DNA of 64,000 nucleotides from Bacillus pumilus (GCF_002744245.1 NZ_NKHG01000091.1:1-64000), one strand, 5' to 3'; shown: positions 18,192-27,888, numbered from the stretch's first letter. The notes: generated by a model not told the origin, from the sequence alone. Made by a program: numbers and translations.

Positions 18192-18698
18192 CTAAATTTT
18201 TTCAAGGATTGACTTAACAAAATCAGTTTTTTCATCTGCGTATTTGTGTTTGTCATTTTTATTTAAACTTGATAATTTAAGTTTAAGCTGTTGGTATTCA
18301 CTTCTTGCTTGTTCGTTATTTCTCAAATAATCTCTGAAATTTAACTGTTCGAGTAAATACTTATTGTCTCTTTGGTACATATGGATTTGATGTGTTCTTG
18401 GTTCACCTTTATTAAAGTAGTGTCTTTCAGGTAATATATTTGTTCCTCTATATGAGTAACCGAGTCCTTCCAACGCTATTACACATTTTTCTCCATCAAG
18501 AAAATTATCTATTTCAATTGCAATATCAATAATTGGCTTAGCACTTAAACCTTTTACTGCCGTACTTCCAATATGGTGTACAGTGACTGTGTATTGACCA
18601 ATAACACCTATTATTTGTTGCTTTTCTCTTTCAAATTCTTTTGTCCACTCAGTAGACCAAGGTACTAAAAAAACTTCCCCTCTTGGTAATCCCAGCAT
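18192..18698 (-). CDS. GrpB/UPF0157 family protein (nucleotidyltransferase fold)
   Basis: A 168-residue protein with the family pattern PWSTEWTKEFEREKQQI, then HHIGSTAVKGLSAKPIIDIAIEI. The GST...KPIIDI block resembles the GS-X-A-X(n)-DID active site of nucleotidyltransferase-fold proteins. The C-terminal part has HYFNKGEPRTHQIHMYQ and LNFRDYLRNN. The substrate is unknown. The start follows AAAGGTGGG. It is AT-richer than its neighbours, points against them, and adjoins a decayed transposase, so recent acquisition is likely (inference). It is not part of this locus in B. subtilis. Confidence 0.8.
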   Translation of the reverse strand: MLGLPRGEVFLVPWSTEWTKEFEREKQQIIGVIGQYTVTVHHIGSTAVKGLSAKPIIDIAIEIDNFLDGEKCVIALEGLGYSYRGTNILPERHYFNKGEPRTHQIHMYQRDNKYLLEQLNFRDYLRNNEQARSEYQQLKLKLSSLNKNDKHKYADEKTDFVKSILEKI

Positions 18699-18727
18699 TT
18701 GCTTATCCCACCTTTTAATTTGAATGT

Positions 18728-19140
18728 TTATTTGGGGAATTTTGATAAACCAAGTTTATCATAGGTCTCATATGTAGAGAACAGACAGCTTTCAACAATC
18801 ATCTTATTAACAGTTGTGTCGTCATTACGATGCCTAATTTGGTCTAGAAATTGAAACCAACTCAAATAATGGTCAAGGTACTTTGTAGCTACACCATTAA
18901 ACCGATTTAACCAGCCTTTTAATCAACTATGATAACTATTCACATTTTGAATATGAAACTCCTCGAACACGATCCTTACCATCCGATTTAAATCTATCAT
19001 GCTCCAATCCTTTTTCCTTTGCGTAAGTCATAAATGCCCGCCAAGCATCGGTACAAAGAACAGTTGAAGTAGTTAGTTTAGACCCATAAAATCCAGCTTT
19101 TTAATGGCTGAAAGGAGCTTGTGTCTCCAATAAAACAAAG
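18728..19140 (-). pseudogene. Degenerate IS1595-family (ISXO2-like) transposase remnant
   Basis: On the minus strand, broken pieces of an IS1595-type transposase can be read. Near the 5' end is FYWRHKLLSAIKKLDF (about 19080-19140). Next comes STVLCTDAWRAFMTYAKEKG (about 19000-19070). After a frameshift follows HIQNVNSYHS, an in-frame TGA (18923-18925), and LKGWLNRFNGVATKYLDHYLSWF. The frame then stays open to a stop at 18728. The N-terminal zinc-ribbon part and the segment between the first two pieces are missing. Terminal inverted repeats were not found by eye. Confidence 0.8.
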
Positions 19141-19156
19141 TTACATAGTTGTGTTT

Positions 19157-19246
19157 ATGAATCGGGATCTCGTAAAGCAAGCAAGCGAAGCATTCATCAA
19201 TGTAGGAGAAGCAGCTCGAGGACTAGACCGGCAAGCCAAAGTCTAG
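19157..19246 (+). other. Short open frame of unknown origin beside the IS remnant
   Basis: A 29-codon frame encodes a helical peptide (MNRDLVKQASEAFINVGEAA, then RGLDRQAKV). I see no good Shine-Dalgarno. It may be a gene end left after deletion, or chance. I do not recognise it. Confidence 0.25.
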
Positions 19247-19267
19247 CGGCAATTGTTTAGCTTGAGA

Positions 19268-19303
19268 ACACAAAAAACACCCTACTCTTCAGGAGAAGGG
19301 TGT
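19268..19303 (-). terminator. Intrinsic terminator of ysaA
   Basis: AACACCCT and AGGGTGTT form a hairpin around CTTCAGGAGAAG. On the minus strand it ends in a T-run just after the ysaA stop, and it can act in both directions. Confidence 0.85.
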
Positions 19304-19316
19304 TTTCTCTATGGAT

Positions 19317-20096
19317 TTACTTTAATATATCAAACAATTCATGCAAGTCTTTGATTTCATAATCTGGGGTTACGTCTGTTTCGTTTTTCTTACCATGGCG
19401 ATTGATCCAAACGGTTTGGATGCCTGCACGAGATGCCCCGAGAATATCCGTTTTTGGATTATCTCCAACCATAATCACATCGTCTTTTGTTAAGTTTAAT
19501 AGCTCAAGGCAGTGCTCAAAGATGCCAGGATCAGGCTTGCCTTTTCCGTAATCTCCTGAAATGACAATCTCATTAAAATAAGGCGCAAGTTCCGGTACAC
19601 CGGCAAGCTTTTCCTTTTGAAGACTAGGGTCTCCGTTTGTTAAAAGAAGTAATTCGTAGCTGCCTTTTAGGCGATTTAAGACAGGATACGTTTCTTCATA
19701 GACGTATGGGCGTTTTCTGCGCTCTGCTGCAAAGAAATCAGCCAAGTATTGTCCAAATGCCTCATCGTCAATTCCCGCTTTTTTTAAGCCATTTGTCCAA
19801 GCATTTTTACGATACTCTGGTGCAAGGGCGTTCAGCTTTTGAAAGCCTTCGCTAATCGGTTCACTAAAATTGGACCATAGTCCTTCGAAAGGATTAATTC
19901 CGATCATGACAGTATAATCATATGTTTCATAGGAAGAGTACAGCTTCCTTGCTTCTTCACGTACAATCTGTTCAAACGTTTCTGGATCAAGTCCATATTT
20001 CTTTTCCGCCTCTAGGCATGTTTCCTGAAAAGTCGTGTGAATGCTTTTTTCATCCCAAAGCAAAGTGTCATCTAAATCGAAAAATACGGCTTTCAT
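19317..20096 (-). CDS. ysaA: YsaA, HAD-superfamily hydrolase
   Basis: A 259-residue haloacid-dehalogenase-type phosphatase. Motif I is [11 protein letters not shown] (residues 5-15) with the nucleophile and acid aspartates. Motif II is LLLTNGD, motif III the lysine in [11 protein letters not shown], and motif [15 protein letters not shown] helical cap lies between motifs I and II. The substrate is unknown. The start at 20096 is chosen because GGGAG precedes it and the product then begins [11 protein letters not shown] as in homologues. It is transcribed away from lytS. Confidence 0.9.
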   Translation of the reverse strand: MKAVFFDLDDTLLWDEKSIHTTFQETCLEAEKKYGLDPETFEQIVREEARKLYSSYETYDYTVMIGINPFEGLWSNFSEPISEGFQKLNALAPEYRKNAWTNGLKKAGIDDEAFGQYLADFFAAERRKRPYVYEETYPVLNRLKGSYELLLLTNGDPSLQKEKLAGVPELAPYFNEIVISGDYGKGKPDPGIFEHCLELLNLTKDDVIMVGDNPKTDILGASRAGIQTVWINRHGKKNETDVTPDYEIKDLHELFDILK

Positions 20097-20273
20097 GATC
20101 TTCTCCCTTGTTATGTATGTAGTTACCTTCAATTGCATGTGACAGGCTCATGTTTATTTTACAATAGAAGGTGAAGGCAATAAAGAAAAGATTTGAGAGA
20201 TCTTTGATCATTGACCGCACATGATAGAATAGAAAGACAGTGGATATCATTTACATCAATTGAGGTGGCTGGT

Positions 20274-22031
20274 TTGCTTCATTTAATTATCATGATGATC
20301 GAGCGAGTGGGGATCATCGTTATTTTAGGATTTGTGCTTGCCCATGTGAAGGGCTTCCGTCATCTCCTGCTTCACAACCAAGGATTTCGGAAAAAGGCCA
20401 TCCTTGTCTTTATTTTTGCTTCTTTTAGTATTGTCAGCAATTACACAGGAATTGAAATTCAACAGCAGATGGTCATGAATCATGAGTTTTCTTATCATCT
20501 TGGTTCGTCAAGCTCTATCGCCAATACGAGAATTATGGGAATTGAAATGGGCGGTTTGATAGGAGGGCCGTTTGTTGGAATTGGCGCAGGGCTTTTAGCT
20601 GGTATCCATCGCTATTCATTAGGAGGGAGCACGGCGCTCAGCTGTGCGATTTCTTCAATTTTAGCCGGTGTGATTGCAGGCTATGTCGGCAGCAGATTTA
20701 AACGGAAGAACCGAATGGTGACACCCCGCCAAGCAGCATTGTTTGGTGTTGCGATGGAATCATTACAGATGATCATTATTCTTCTATTTGCAAAGCCCTT
20801 TGCGGATGCTTGGGGACTTGTGAGCATGATTGCGCTACCGATGATCTTGGTGAATGGGATCGGAAGTTTTATTTTTTTATCTATTTTACAGTCAGTGATT
20901 CGGCAAGAAGAACAGGCCAAGGCGATGCAGACACATCGTGTATTTTCTATCGCAGATCAAACACTTCCTTTCTTCCGGCAAGGGTTAAATGAACAGTCAT
21001 GTAAAAGTGTGGCGGAAATCATTCATCGATTAACAGAAACAGATGCCGTCTCCTTAACGGATACAGAAAAGATTTTAGCGCATGTCGGAGATGGGACAGA
21101 TCATCATATTCCATCTAAAAGCCTGATTACAGGGCTGTCTAAGCAAGTATTGATGAGTGGAAAGATTATGAAGGCGCATTCGAAAGATGAAATCAATTGT
21201 TCAGTCGCCCATTGCCCTCTTGAAGCGGCAATTGTGCTTCCGCTCACGTCAAATGGTCAAACGATCGGAACGTTAAAAATGTATTTCAATTCTCCAGTTG
21301 GATTAAGCAGGGTGGAAGAGGAGCTTGCAGAAGGTTTAGCGATGCTATTTTCCACACAGCTTGAGCTTGGAGAGGCAGAGACTCAAAGCCGTCTGCTAAA
21401 AGATGCAGAGATCAAGGCGCTTCAAGCGCAGGTGAATCCGCATTTTTTATTTAATGCCATTAATACCATCTCTGTTTTATGCAGAACCAATGTGGAGATG
21501 GCAAGAAAGCTGCTACTGCAGCTAAGTATCTATTTTCGTTCAAACTTGCAAGGTGCCCGTCAGTTGCTCATTCCAATGCATAAAGAGATCCAGCATGTAG
21601 AGGCTTATTTGTCACTTGAACAAGCAAGATTTCCAAATAAGTACCATGTGACCTTTCAAATTGAAAAAGAGCTGGAACAGGTGATGCTTCCGCCCTTTGT
21701 GCTTCAGGTGCTTGTTGAAAACGCAGTGAGACATGCATTCCCTAAACATCAAATGAATTGTGAAGTCATCGTCTCCGCTTTGATGAAAGATGGGCATGTA
21801 TATATGAAAGTGACAGATAATGGACAGGGGATCGAGGATGACAAGATGGCTCAGTTATTAAAAGCGCCTGTTGAATCACTAGAAGGAACGGGTACGGCCC
21901 TTTATAATTTAGATCAGCGGTTAAGAGGGATTTTCGGCAGGCAAGCCGCTTTATCTATTCATAGTGACAAAGGCACTGACATCTCATTTCACATTCCAAT
22001 GGACTATGTAAAAAAGGATGATTCTCGTTGA
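20274..22031 (+). CDS. lytS: LytS, membrane sensor kinase for extracellular pyruvate
   Basis: Sensor half of LytST, which in B. subtilis induces pftAB when pyruvate is available. The N-terminal third has six hydrophobic segments of the 5TM-LYT type (ERVGIIVILGF, TGIEIQ, NTRIMGIEMGGLIGGPFVG). A GAF-like domain (about 215-345) follows. The last part holds a His_kinase box QVNPHFLFNAINT and an HATPase region (VENAVRHAFP, DNGQGIEDD, GTGTALYNL). I prefer TTG at 20274, preceded by GAGGTGG and giving MLHL as in B. subtilis; the frame is open further upstream. It overlaps lytT. Confidence 0.93.
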   Translation: MLHLIIMMIERVGIIVILGFVLAHVKGFRHLLLHNQGFRKKAILVFIFASFSIVSNYTGIEIQQQMVMNHEFSYHLGSSSSIANTRIMGIEMGGLIGGPFVGIGAGLLAGIHRYSLGGSTALSCAISSILAGVIAGYVGSRFKRKNRMVTPRQAALFGVAMESLQMIIILLFAKPFADAWGLVSMIALPMILVNGIGSFIFLSILQSVIRQEEQAKAMQTHRVFSIADQTLPFFRQGLNEQSCKSVAEIIHRLTETDAVSLTDTEKILAHVGDGTDHHIPSKSLITGLSKQVLMSGKIMKAHSKDEINCSVAHCPLEAAIVLPLTSNGQTIGTLKMYFNSPVGLSRVEEELAEGLAMLFSTQLELGEAETQSRLLKDAEIKALQAQVNPHFLFNAINTISVLCRTNVEMARKLLLQLSIYFRSNLQGARQLLIPMHKEIQHVEAYLSLEQARFPNKYHVTFQIEKELEQVMLPPFVLQVLVENAVRHAFPKHQMNCEVIVSALMKDGHVYMKVTDNGQGIEDDKMAQLLKAPVESLEGTGTALYNLDQRLRGIFGRQAALSIHSDKGTDISFHIPMDYVKKDDSR

Positions 22032-22765
22032 TGAAGGTATTGATCGTAGATGATGAAGTTTTAGCAAGAGATGAATTAAAATACTTATTACGAAGAACGA
22101 AAGAGGATGTTCAAATAGAGGAAGCAGAAAATATTGAAGCCGCTTTTGACCGGATGGTAGACCATAAGCCTGATTTGCTCTTTTTAGATATTGATTTATC
22201 TGGTGAGAATGGGTTTGATATTGCCAAAAGGCTCAACCGGATGTCTGATCCGCCGGCCATTGTATTTGCTACAGCATTTGATCAATATGCGCTAAAGGCG
22301 TTTGAGGTGAGTGCACTAGATTACTTAACAAAGCCTTTTGATGAAGAGCGGCTTCAGCAAACCATGCAAAAGTTTAAAAAATGGAAATCCGTTGAGACGC
22401 AAGAGTTCCCTCTATCAGAAGAGAAATTTCCTCACAAGCAAAAATTAGCCATTTCCGTCGAAGACTCTATTGTCATTCTGCAAGTCGACGAGATTATATA
22501 CGTAGGGCTTAGTGAGGGTGCAAAGGTTGTGAAAACAAGGCATCACATGTATCAGGTAACAGAACCGCTTGTGGTGATTGAAAAGAAACTGCCTGAAGCT
22601 TACTTTATGAGGGTTCATCGAAGTTATATCGTCAACACCTCTCATATGAAAGAAGTACAGCAGTGGTTTAATTCAACGTATAATCTTCATATGACAGATG
22701 GGTCTATCATTCCTGTCAGCCGCACATATGCGAAAGAACTAAAGAAGTCGCTTCTACTAGAGTAG
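22028..22765 (+). CDS. lytT: LytT, LytTR-family response regulator
   Basis: Partner of LytS. The receiver domain has D8-D9 and phosphoacceptor D54 in LFLDIDLSGENG. The C-terminal LytTR DNA-binding domain (about 135-243) contains EIIYVGLSEGAKVVKT, MRVHRSYIVNT and DGSIIPVSRTYAKEL. Start codons TTG (22028) and ATG (22031) are adjacent, and either gives overlap with the lytS stop. AAGGA upstream suits TTG slightly better. The downstream pftAB genes are the likely target. Confidence 0.93.
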   Translation: MMKVLIVDDEVLARDELKYLLRRTKEDVQIEEAENIEAAFDRMVDHKPDLLFLDIDLSGENGFDIAKRLNRMSDPPAIVFATAFDQYALKAFEVSALDYLTKPFDEERLQQTMQKFKKWKSVETQEFPLSEEKFPHKQKLAISVEDSIVILQVDEIIYVGLSEGAKVVKTRHHMYQVTEPLVVIEKKLPEAYFMRVHRSYIVNTSHMKEVQQWFNSTYNLHMTDGSIIPVSRTYAKELKKSLLLE

Positions 22766-22779
22766 GGCGGCTTTTTTTA
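22745..22779 (+). terminator. Intrinsic terminator overlapping the lytT 3' end
   Basis: AGTCGCTTCTAC pairs with GTAGGGCGGCT around a TAGA loop, followed by a seven-T run. The 5' arm lies within lytT. Confidence 0.8.
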
Positions 22780-22835
22780 GTTTGTATTTCAATCCTCGTT
22801 TTTTGCATTTCAGTCATTGAATTTAGCGAGTTTCA

Positions 22836-22873
22836 TTGTAAACGCTTCATTCGTTTATTTCATGCCATATACT
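22836..22873 (+). promoter_or_regulatory. pftA promoter region with CcpA cre-like site
   Basis: A cre-like sequence lies at 22836-22850 (TTGTAAACGCTTCAT, one mismatch to WTGNAANCGNWNNCW). It covers the -35 area of a -10 TATACT at 22868-22873. The -35 itself is poor, as expected for a promoter needing LytT. B. subtilis pftAB is known to be activated by LytST and repressed by CcpA. Confidence 0.6.
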
Positions 22874-22903
22874 GAGGGCAGTCGAAGAAAGAGGTGAAAG
22901 GGC

Positions 22904-23347
22904 ATGAGTGCCACAAAAGTATATGGATTTCTATCTCAAGCATTTATCTTTGCAACGGTAATGTTCGTTTCTAATCTCATTTCAATGTATTTACCGATTC
23001 CGATGCCTGCATCAGTCATTGGGTTGGTTCTATTATTTGTTTTATTAACAACAAAGATTGTGAAGCTTGAGCAGGTGGAGCAATTAGGTACATCATTGAC
23101 AGGTCTTATTAGCTTTCTATTTGTTCCCTCTGGTATCTCGGTCATTCAATCACTAGGTGTCATGCAAGAAGTAGGCGTGCAAGTAGTAGGTGTGATTATC
23201 ATTGCAACCATTATGTTACTTGCAGCGACTGGACTGTTTTCACAGCTTCTTATGCAATTATCAGAAAGACCGCAGAAACGTAAGGAAACACAGGAGACCA
23301 AATCGCCTCCGTCTCATTCAAATAAACCAGCTTCAAGTACGCATTAA
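22904..23347 (+). CDS. pftA: PftA, LrgA/CidA-family subunit of pyruvate facilitator
   Basis: A 147-residue membrane protein with four hydrophobic segments and the LrgA signature [20 protein letters not shown]. In B. subtilis (ysbA) it forms, with PftB, a hetero-oligomeric pyruvate transporter. The LrgA/CidA family was first linked to holin-like control of murein hydrolases. The tail ([18 protein letters not shown]) is hydrophilic and low-complexity. It follows lytST and precedes pftB by 14 bases. Confidence 0.92.
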   Translation: MSATKVYGFLSQAFIFATVMFVSNLISMYLPIPMPASVIGLVLLFVLLTTKIVKLEQVEQLGTSLTGLISFLFVPSGISVIQSLGVMQEVGVQVVGVIIIATIMLLAATGLFSQLLMQLSERPQKRKETQETKSPPSHSNKPASSTH

Positions 23348-23361
23348 AGGAGAGGTGCAAG

Positions 23362-24057
23362 ATGGGTACAAGTACTATGAGTCCATATTTTGGAATTGTC
23401 GTCTCATTAGTCGCCTTTGGAATAGGCACATTCTTATTTAAAAAATCAAAAGGTTTCTTCTTATTCACACCACTTTTTGTTGCCATGGTGCTAGGCATTT
23501 TGTTTTTGAAAATTGGCGGTTTTTCCTATGAAGATTACAATGAAGGCGGCCGGATCATTAAGTTTTTTTTAGAGCCTGCGACCATTGCTTTTGCTATCCC
23601 GCTTTATAAGCAAAGAGCATTGCTTAAGAAATATTGGTGGCAAATTTTATCCGCCATTTTTGTAGGCTCACTTTGTTCCATTACCATTGTGTATGCCGTA
23701 GCAAAAGGGATTCATCTTGACGCTGCTGTCATGAAAAGCATGCTTCCACAAGCGGCAACAACAGCCATTGCTCTTCCAATTGCAAAGGATATTGGCGGAA
23801 TTGCGGATATTACAGCCTTTGCTGTCATTTTTAACGCAGTCATTGTCTATGCGCTAGGTGCCTTCTTCCTGAAATTGTTTCGGATTAAAAATCCAGTTGC
23901 GAAAGGCCTTGCACTTGGTACATCTGGACATGCGCTTGGTGTCTCTGTTGGGATTGAGATGGGAGAGGTGGAAGCGGCAATGGCTAGTATCGCTGTTGTG
24001 GTCGTAGGGGTTGTGACCGTCATCGTCATCCCAATCTTTTTGCAATTGATCCAATAA
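23362..24057 (+). CDS. pftB: PftB, LrgB/CidB-family subunit of pyruvate facilitator
   Basis: A 231-residue membrane protein of the LrgB family with about seven hydrophobic segments. Conserved blocks are [34 protein letters not shown] and [24 protein letters not shown]. With PftA it moves pyruvate across the membrane (established in B. subtilis, ysbB). The start follows GGAGAGG and the gene is co-transcribed with pftA. No terminator is obvious before the infC promoter. Confidence 0.92.
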   Translation: MGTSTMSPYFGIVVSLVAFGIGTFLFKKSKGFFLFTPLFVAMVLGILFLKIGGFSYEDYNEGGRIIKFFLEPATIAFAIPLYKQRALLKKYWWQILSAIFVGSLCSITIVYAVAKGIHLDAAVMKSMLPQAATTAIALPIAKDIGGIADITAFAVIFNAVIVYALGAFFLKLFRIKNPVAKGLALGTSGHALGVSVGIEMGEVEAAMASIAVVVVGVVTVIVIPIFLQLIQ

Positions 24058-24137
24058 GGACGGGATTGCTTGAAAAAGTCTTGCCTTAATCGCTCCAGCA
24101 TGCTAAAATGAAAAAGTTGTTTCAAGAGTTCGGTTAC

Positions 24138-24166
24138 TTGACGGACAAATGAAAATTGTGTAGAAT
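24138..24166 (+). promoter_or_regulatory. SigmaA promoter of infC-rpmI-rplT
   Basis: TTGACG (24138-24143), 17 bp, TAGAAT (24161-24166). Confidence 0.85.
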
Positions 24167-24173
24167 AGTTAAC

Positions 24174-24388
24174 GAATTGAATAGATATCACAAGCAGAAG
24201 CACCCGCTTCTCACCTGATTGACACATGTTTGTAGTTGACAGGTTGACCGTACATTTATTTTTTCATGCAAATGTTCGCAGTGTGGGTGTTTTATATGCC
24301 CACACTTTTTGTTTGCCTGTAAAACATACAACGAAATGGTCAAAATGAATTGTGAACTCAATTCAAAATCTCATGGAGGTGGCTCACT
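24174..24388 (+). promoter_or_regulatory. infC leader with transcription attenuator (L20-type)
   Basis: The 331-base gap before infC contains the promoter and a long leader. The leader holds an intrinsic terminator at 24279-24311 (GTGTGGG/CCCACAC plus T-run) well before the gene. In B. subtilis ribosomal protein L20 binds the infC leader and promotes premature termination. Position and terminator agree; I did not verify the L20-binding fold. Confidence 0.75.
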
Positions 24389-24904
24389 ATTAGCAAAGAT
24401 CAATTAGTTAATGAAGGTATTCGTGCGCGTGAAGTTCGTTTGATCGGACAAAATGGCGATCAGTTGGGAATTAAATCCCGCCAGGAAGCTCTGGAAATTG
24501 CTGCTAAAGCCAATCTTGACCTTGTGTTAGTTGCTGCAAATGCAAAACCACCTGTTTGCCGAATCATGGACTACGGTAAGTTCCGATTTGAACAGCAGAA
24601 AAAGGAAAAAGAGGCACGTAAGAATCAAAAAATCATTAGCTTAAAAGAAGTTCGGTTGAGCCCGACAATTGATGAACATGATTTTAATACGAAGCTCCGT
24701 AATGCGATCAAATTCCTTGAAAAGGGAGATAAAGTGAAAGCTTCTATCCGTTTTAAAGGCCGTGCGATTACGCATAAAGAAATCGGACAGCGCGTGTTAG
24801 ACCGTTTCTCTGAAGCTTGCGCTGAAGTAGCAACAGTAGAAACAAAACCTAAGATGGACGGACGCAGCATGTTCCTCATGCTTGCACCAAAAGTCGAAAA
24901 GTAA
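24389..24904 (+). CDS. infC: Translation initiation factor IF-3 (ATT start)
   Basis: Binds the 30S subunit and checks start-codon pairing. The product is 171 residues: an N-domain ([21 protein letters not shown]), a lysine-rich linker ([14 protein letters not shown]) and a C-domain ([22 protein letters not shown]). I place the start at ATT 24389, 6 bases after GGAGGTGG, giving (M)[12 protein letters not shown]-only prediction would truncate it. A near-cognate start is a known autoregulatory feature of infC, because IF-3 rejects such codons. Confidence 0.93.
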   Translation: MSKDQLVNEGIRAREVRLIGQNGDQLGIKSRQEALEIAAKANLDLVLVAANAKPPVCRIMDYGKFRFEQQKKEKEARKNQKIISLKEVRLSPTIDEHDFNTKLRNAIKFLEKGDKVKASIRFKGRAITHKEIGQRVLDRFSEACAEVATVETKPKMDGRSMFLMLAPKVEK

Positions 24905-25129
<225 letters not shown>

Positions 25130-25148
25130 TTTGGAATAGGAATCATAG

Positions 25149-25520
<372 letters not shown>

Positions 25521-25526
25521 GTCATA

Positions 25527-25561
25527 TAAAAGATCATTCCGTCGAGGGGTGATCTTTTTTC
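25527..25561 (+). terminator. Intrinsic terminator after rplT
   Basis: AAAAGATCA pairs with TGATCTTTT, followed by more T's. Confidence 0.85.
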
Positions 25562-25582
25562 TCATCATGTGAGGTGAAAAGA

Positions 25583-25849
25583 ATGAACATCGGTCTGCTC
25601 GTGCTGCTCATCCTGGTGAATGGCTATGGTTTTTTCCTCATGGGAGAGGATAAACGCCGGGCAAAAGCGCATAAATGGAGAATTTCAGAGGCGCACTTAT
25701 GGAGTGCTGCAGTGCTTTTTGGCGCTGCTGGATCGTTTCTTGGGATGCAATATTTCCGGCATAAAACAAAGCATGCTGCCTTTCAAATTGGCATGCCTGC
25801 TTTAATTGTTGTGCAGTTGATCATAGTAGGATATATGTATCTCCTCTGA
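25583..25849 (+). CDS. ysdA: YsdA, DUF1294 membrane protein
   Basis: An 88-residue protein with three hydrophobic segments. The DUF1294 pattern is clear: NGYGFFLMGEDKRRAKAHKWRISEAHLW, then GAAGSFLGMQYFRHKTKHAAF. The function is unknown. The first open codon is GTG 25574, but GAGGTG sits right there, so ATG 25583 is the likely start. It is followed by a hairpin shared with the convergent ysdB. Confidence 0.85.
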   Translation: MNIGLLVLLILVNGYGFFLMGEDKRRAKAHKWRISEAHLWSAAVLFGAAGSFLGMQYFRHKTKHAAFQIGMPALIVVQLIIVGYMYLL

Positions 25850-25896
25850 AAAAGGAGCAGACGCCATTAGGACGGCGTGTCTGCTCCTTTTTTTTG
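25849..25896. terminator. Bidirectional terminator between ysdA and ysdB
   Basis: A long stem (AAAAGGAGCAGACGCC with GGCGTGTCTGCTCCTTTT) overlaps the ysdB stop and has A- and T-runs on its two sides. Confidence 0.85.
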
Positions 25897-26271
25897 TTTG
25901 ATTTTTTTGATTGGCTGATCCCAATCAATTTTTGTTTGAGGATACCGCTCGATAATGTTCTCCTCAAGTTTTTCAAAGTCTTCTAATGTGAATTCACTTA
26001 GCTTCTCAGGTGACTCCGTCCATACGTAAATGGAGTGGACAAACAGAGGATGATCCTTAGAAGGAATATGCTTCTCCCCTTCAAACAAGACACCTTTATA
26101 GACGAAATTAAAATTTTTACGCGCATTGTGTTGTTCGTCCATAAAATAAAAGCCTTCTTTTAATTGTGCTTGTTTCAGCTTTCTTCTTGGATTTGAGAAA
26201 AATTTTACCGCCATGTAGAAAATATAGACAAGCAGTGCAACAAGAGCGAGTCTAATGAGGATGACAAACAT
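25867..26271 (-). CDS. ysdB: YsdB, conserved membrane-anchored protein
   Basis: A 134-residue protein with one N-terminal membrane helix (residues 2-21), then a soluble sigma-W-regulon-type YsdB domain (RKNFNFVYKGVLFEGEKHI, EENIIERYPQTKIDWDQP). B. subtilis ysdB belongs to the SigW cell-envelope regulon. I did not find a convincing SigW promoter here. ATG 26271 is chosen because GGAGGTG precedes it; the frame is open for 18 more codons upstream. It is divergent from ysdC. Confidence 0.85.
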   Translation of the reverse strand: MFVILIRLALVALLVYIFYMAVKFFSNPRRKLKQAQLKEGFYFMDEQHNARKNFNFVYKGVLFEGEKHIPSKDHPLFVHSIYVWTESPEKLSEFTLEDFEKLEENIIERYPQTKIDWDQPIKKIKQKKGADTPS

Positions 26272-26352
26272 GACAGGATGCACCTCCAATACCGTTATCT
26301 GATGTACTACGAATGAAAAGGCCAAAAGGTTTCAACTATTTATAAAAAAATA

Positions 26353-26367
26353 TTTCGTTAAACGAAA
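26353..26367. repeat. Perfect operator-like inverted repeat between ysdB and ysdC
   Basis: A 7+1+7 palindrome, TTTCGTT-A-AACGAAA, lies in an AT-rich stretch about 50 bases before the ysdC -10. A related half-site AACGAAA recurs at 26393-26399. No regulator is known to me for this motif. Confidence 0.5.
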
Positions 26368-26450
26368 AAATATTCATAAAAAGATCGTATTGAACGAAAG
26401 AGGTTTTGTATAATAAGAATGCACCATGAAGATAAAGGAGGATAAATGGA

Positions 26451-27539
26451 ATGACAAAGCTAGATCAAACATTAACTATGCTGAAAGACCTGACGGATGC
26501 AAAAGGGATTCCAGGAAATGAACGTGATGTCAAAAAAGTCATGCAGGCATACATAGAATCATATGCAGATGAAGTTTCTACAGACCGTCTTGGCAGCTTG
26601 ATCGCTAAGAAGGAAGGAAATGCAAATGGGCCTAAAATCATGCTGGCCGGTCACTTAGATGAGGTAGGGTTCATGGTGACAAAAATCGATGACAAAGGCT
26701 ATATTCGTTTTCAAACAGTCGGCGGCTGGTGGTCACAGGTCATGCTGGCACAGCGTGTAACCATTGTGACGAAAAAAGGGGAAATCACAGGTGTGATAGG
26801 CTCTAAACCACCACATGTCTTGTCGCCAGAAGCCCGCAAAAAATCAATTGAGATCACAGATATGTTTATTGATATTGGGGCTTCAAGCAAAGAACAGGCG
26901 ATGGAGTGGGGCGTGCTGCCTGGAGATCAAATCGTTCCTTACTTTGAATTTACAGTCATGAATGATGAAAAAATGCTCCTTGCAAAAGCATGGGACAACC
27001 GTATCGGCTGTGCAGTTGCGATTGATGTCATGAAGAATTTACATGATGCTCAGCATGAAAATATCGCTTACAGTGTCGCGACTGTACAAGAGGAAGTAGG
27101 CCTGCGTGGAGCCAAAACAGCAGCTGCTGCGATCCAGCCTGATATTGGATTTGCCATTGATGTTGGTGTAGCAGGAGATACGCCAGGCATCAATGAAAAA
27201 GAAGCGACGAGCAAACTTGGCAAAGGACCGACGATCGTAGTATTTGATGCGTCTATGGTATCTCATAAAGGGCTTCGTGATTTCGTTGTTCAGACAGCGG
27301 ATGAATTGAACATCCCTTATCAATATGATTCAATGCCTGGCGGGGGTACAGATGCTGGCGGTATCCATTTAACAGGTCATGGTGTTCCATCACTATCAAT
27401 CGGGATTCCAAGCAGGTATATCCATACCCATGCAGCGATGATACACCGAGATGATTATGAAAATGCAGTGAAGCTTTTAACAGAAGTGATCAAAAGGCTC
27501 GATCAAAAAACTGTCGAGCAGATTACGTACGGTTTTTAA
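26451..27539 (+). CDS. ysdC: YsdC, M42-family metallo-aminopeptidase
   Basis: A 362-residue dinuclear-metal peptidase of the M42 (glutamyl aminopeptidase/deblocking aminopeptidase) family. Metal and catalytic residues sit in [51 protein letters not shown] and [16 protein letters not shown]. It probably forms a large tetrahedral oligomer like its relatives and trims peptides in the cytoplasm. The start follows AAAGGAGG. In B. subtilis it precedes the arabinose genes, which are absent here. Confidence 0.93.
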   Translation: MTKLDQTLTMLKDLTDAKGIPGNERDVKKVMQAYIESYADEVSTDRLGSLIAKKEGNANGPKIMLAGHLDEVGFMVTKIDDKGYIRFQTVGGWWSQVMLAQRVTIVTKKGEITGVIGSKPPHVLSPEARKKSIEITDMFIDIGASSKEQAMEWGVLPGDQIVPYFEFTVMNDEKMLLAKAWDNRIGCAVAIDVMKNLHDAQHENIAYSVATVQEEVGLRGAKTAAAAIQPDIGFAIDVGVAGDTPGINEKEATSKLGKGPTIVVFDASMVSHKGLRDFVVQTADELNIPYQYDSMPGGGTDAGGIHLTGHGVPSLSIGIPSRYIHTHAAMIHRDDYENAVKLLTEVIKRLDQKTVEQITYGF

Positions 27540-27542
27540 TAC

Positions 27543-27580
27543 GAAGGCCTTTCCTCAGCATCGAGGAAAGGCCTTTTTGT
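27543..27580 (+). terminator. Intrinsic terminator after ysdC
   Basis: AAGGCCTTTCCTC pairs perfectly with GAGGAAAGGCCTT over a 6-base loop, followed by T's. Confidence 0.92.
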
Positions 27581-27888
27581 TACGTATGAATTTCCCAGGA
27601 AATGAACTTCAGCATTTGGACGAGTCAAAAGAACTGTTTTTAACAAATGAAGAGAAGGTTTTCTAGTTAAGAAGGCACATGTGATCCGCCTTCTATTTTT
27701 GTAAGATGAAATCAACAAAAAAGGACAGAACCTAGAGGTCGCTCTGGCAAAGAGTTTATGAAAGTAGGTGAAGCTACCGTGAAATTAAATTAACTATTCT
27801 TATTTGTTAGCTTGGTTTTAAAGTGCAGAAAAATCAATCAATTTATGTTATATTTGTAACAAATTGTTTATGTAAAGGGGATGGCTAA
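27581..27888. other. Intergenic region before cstA
   Basis: About 310 bases without a convincing gene. It contains a 26-codon frame at 27586-27666 with no ribosome site. A second intrinsic terminator lies just after that frame (AAGAAGGC/GCCTTCT plus T-rich tail, about 27668-27701). The AT-rich sequence beyond presumably holds the cstA promoter. In B. subtilis the ara operon occupies this interval, so this may be a deletion scar (inference). Confidence 0.5.

Noticed and set aside
27586-27666. A 26-codon frame after ysdC followed by a terminator.
   Set aside because: No Shine-Dalgarno and no recognisable similarity. It could be the tail of a lost gene, but the evidence is too thin to call it one.
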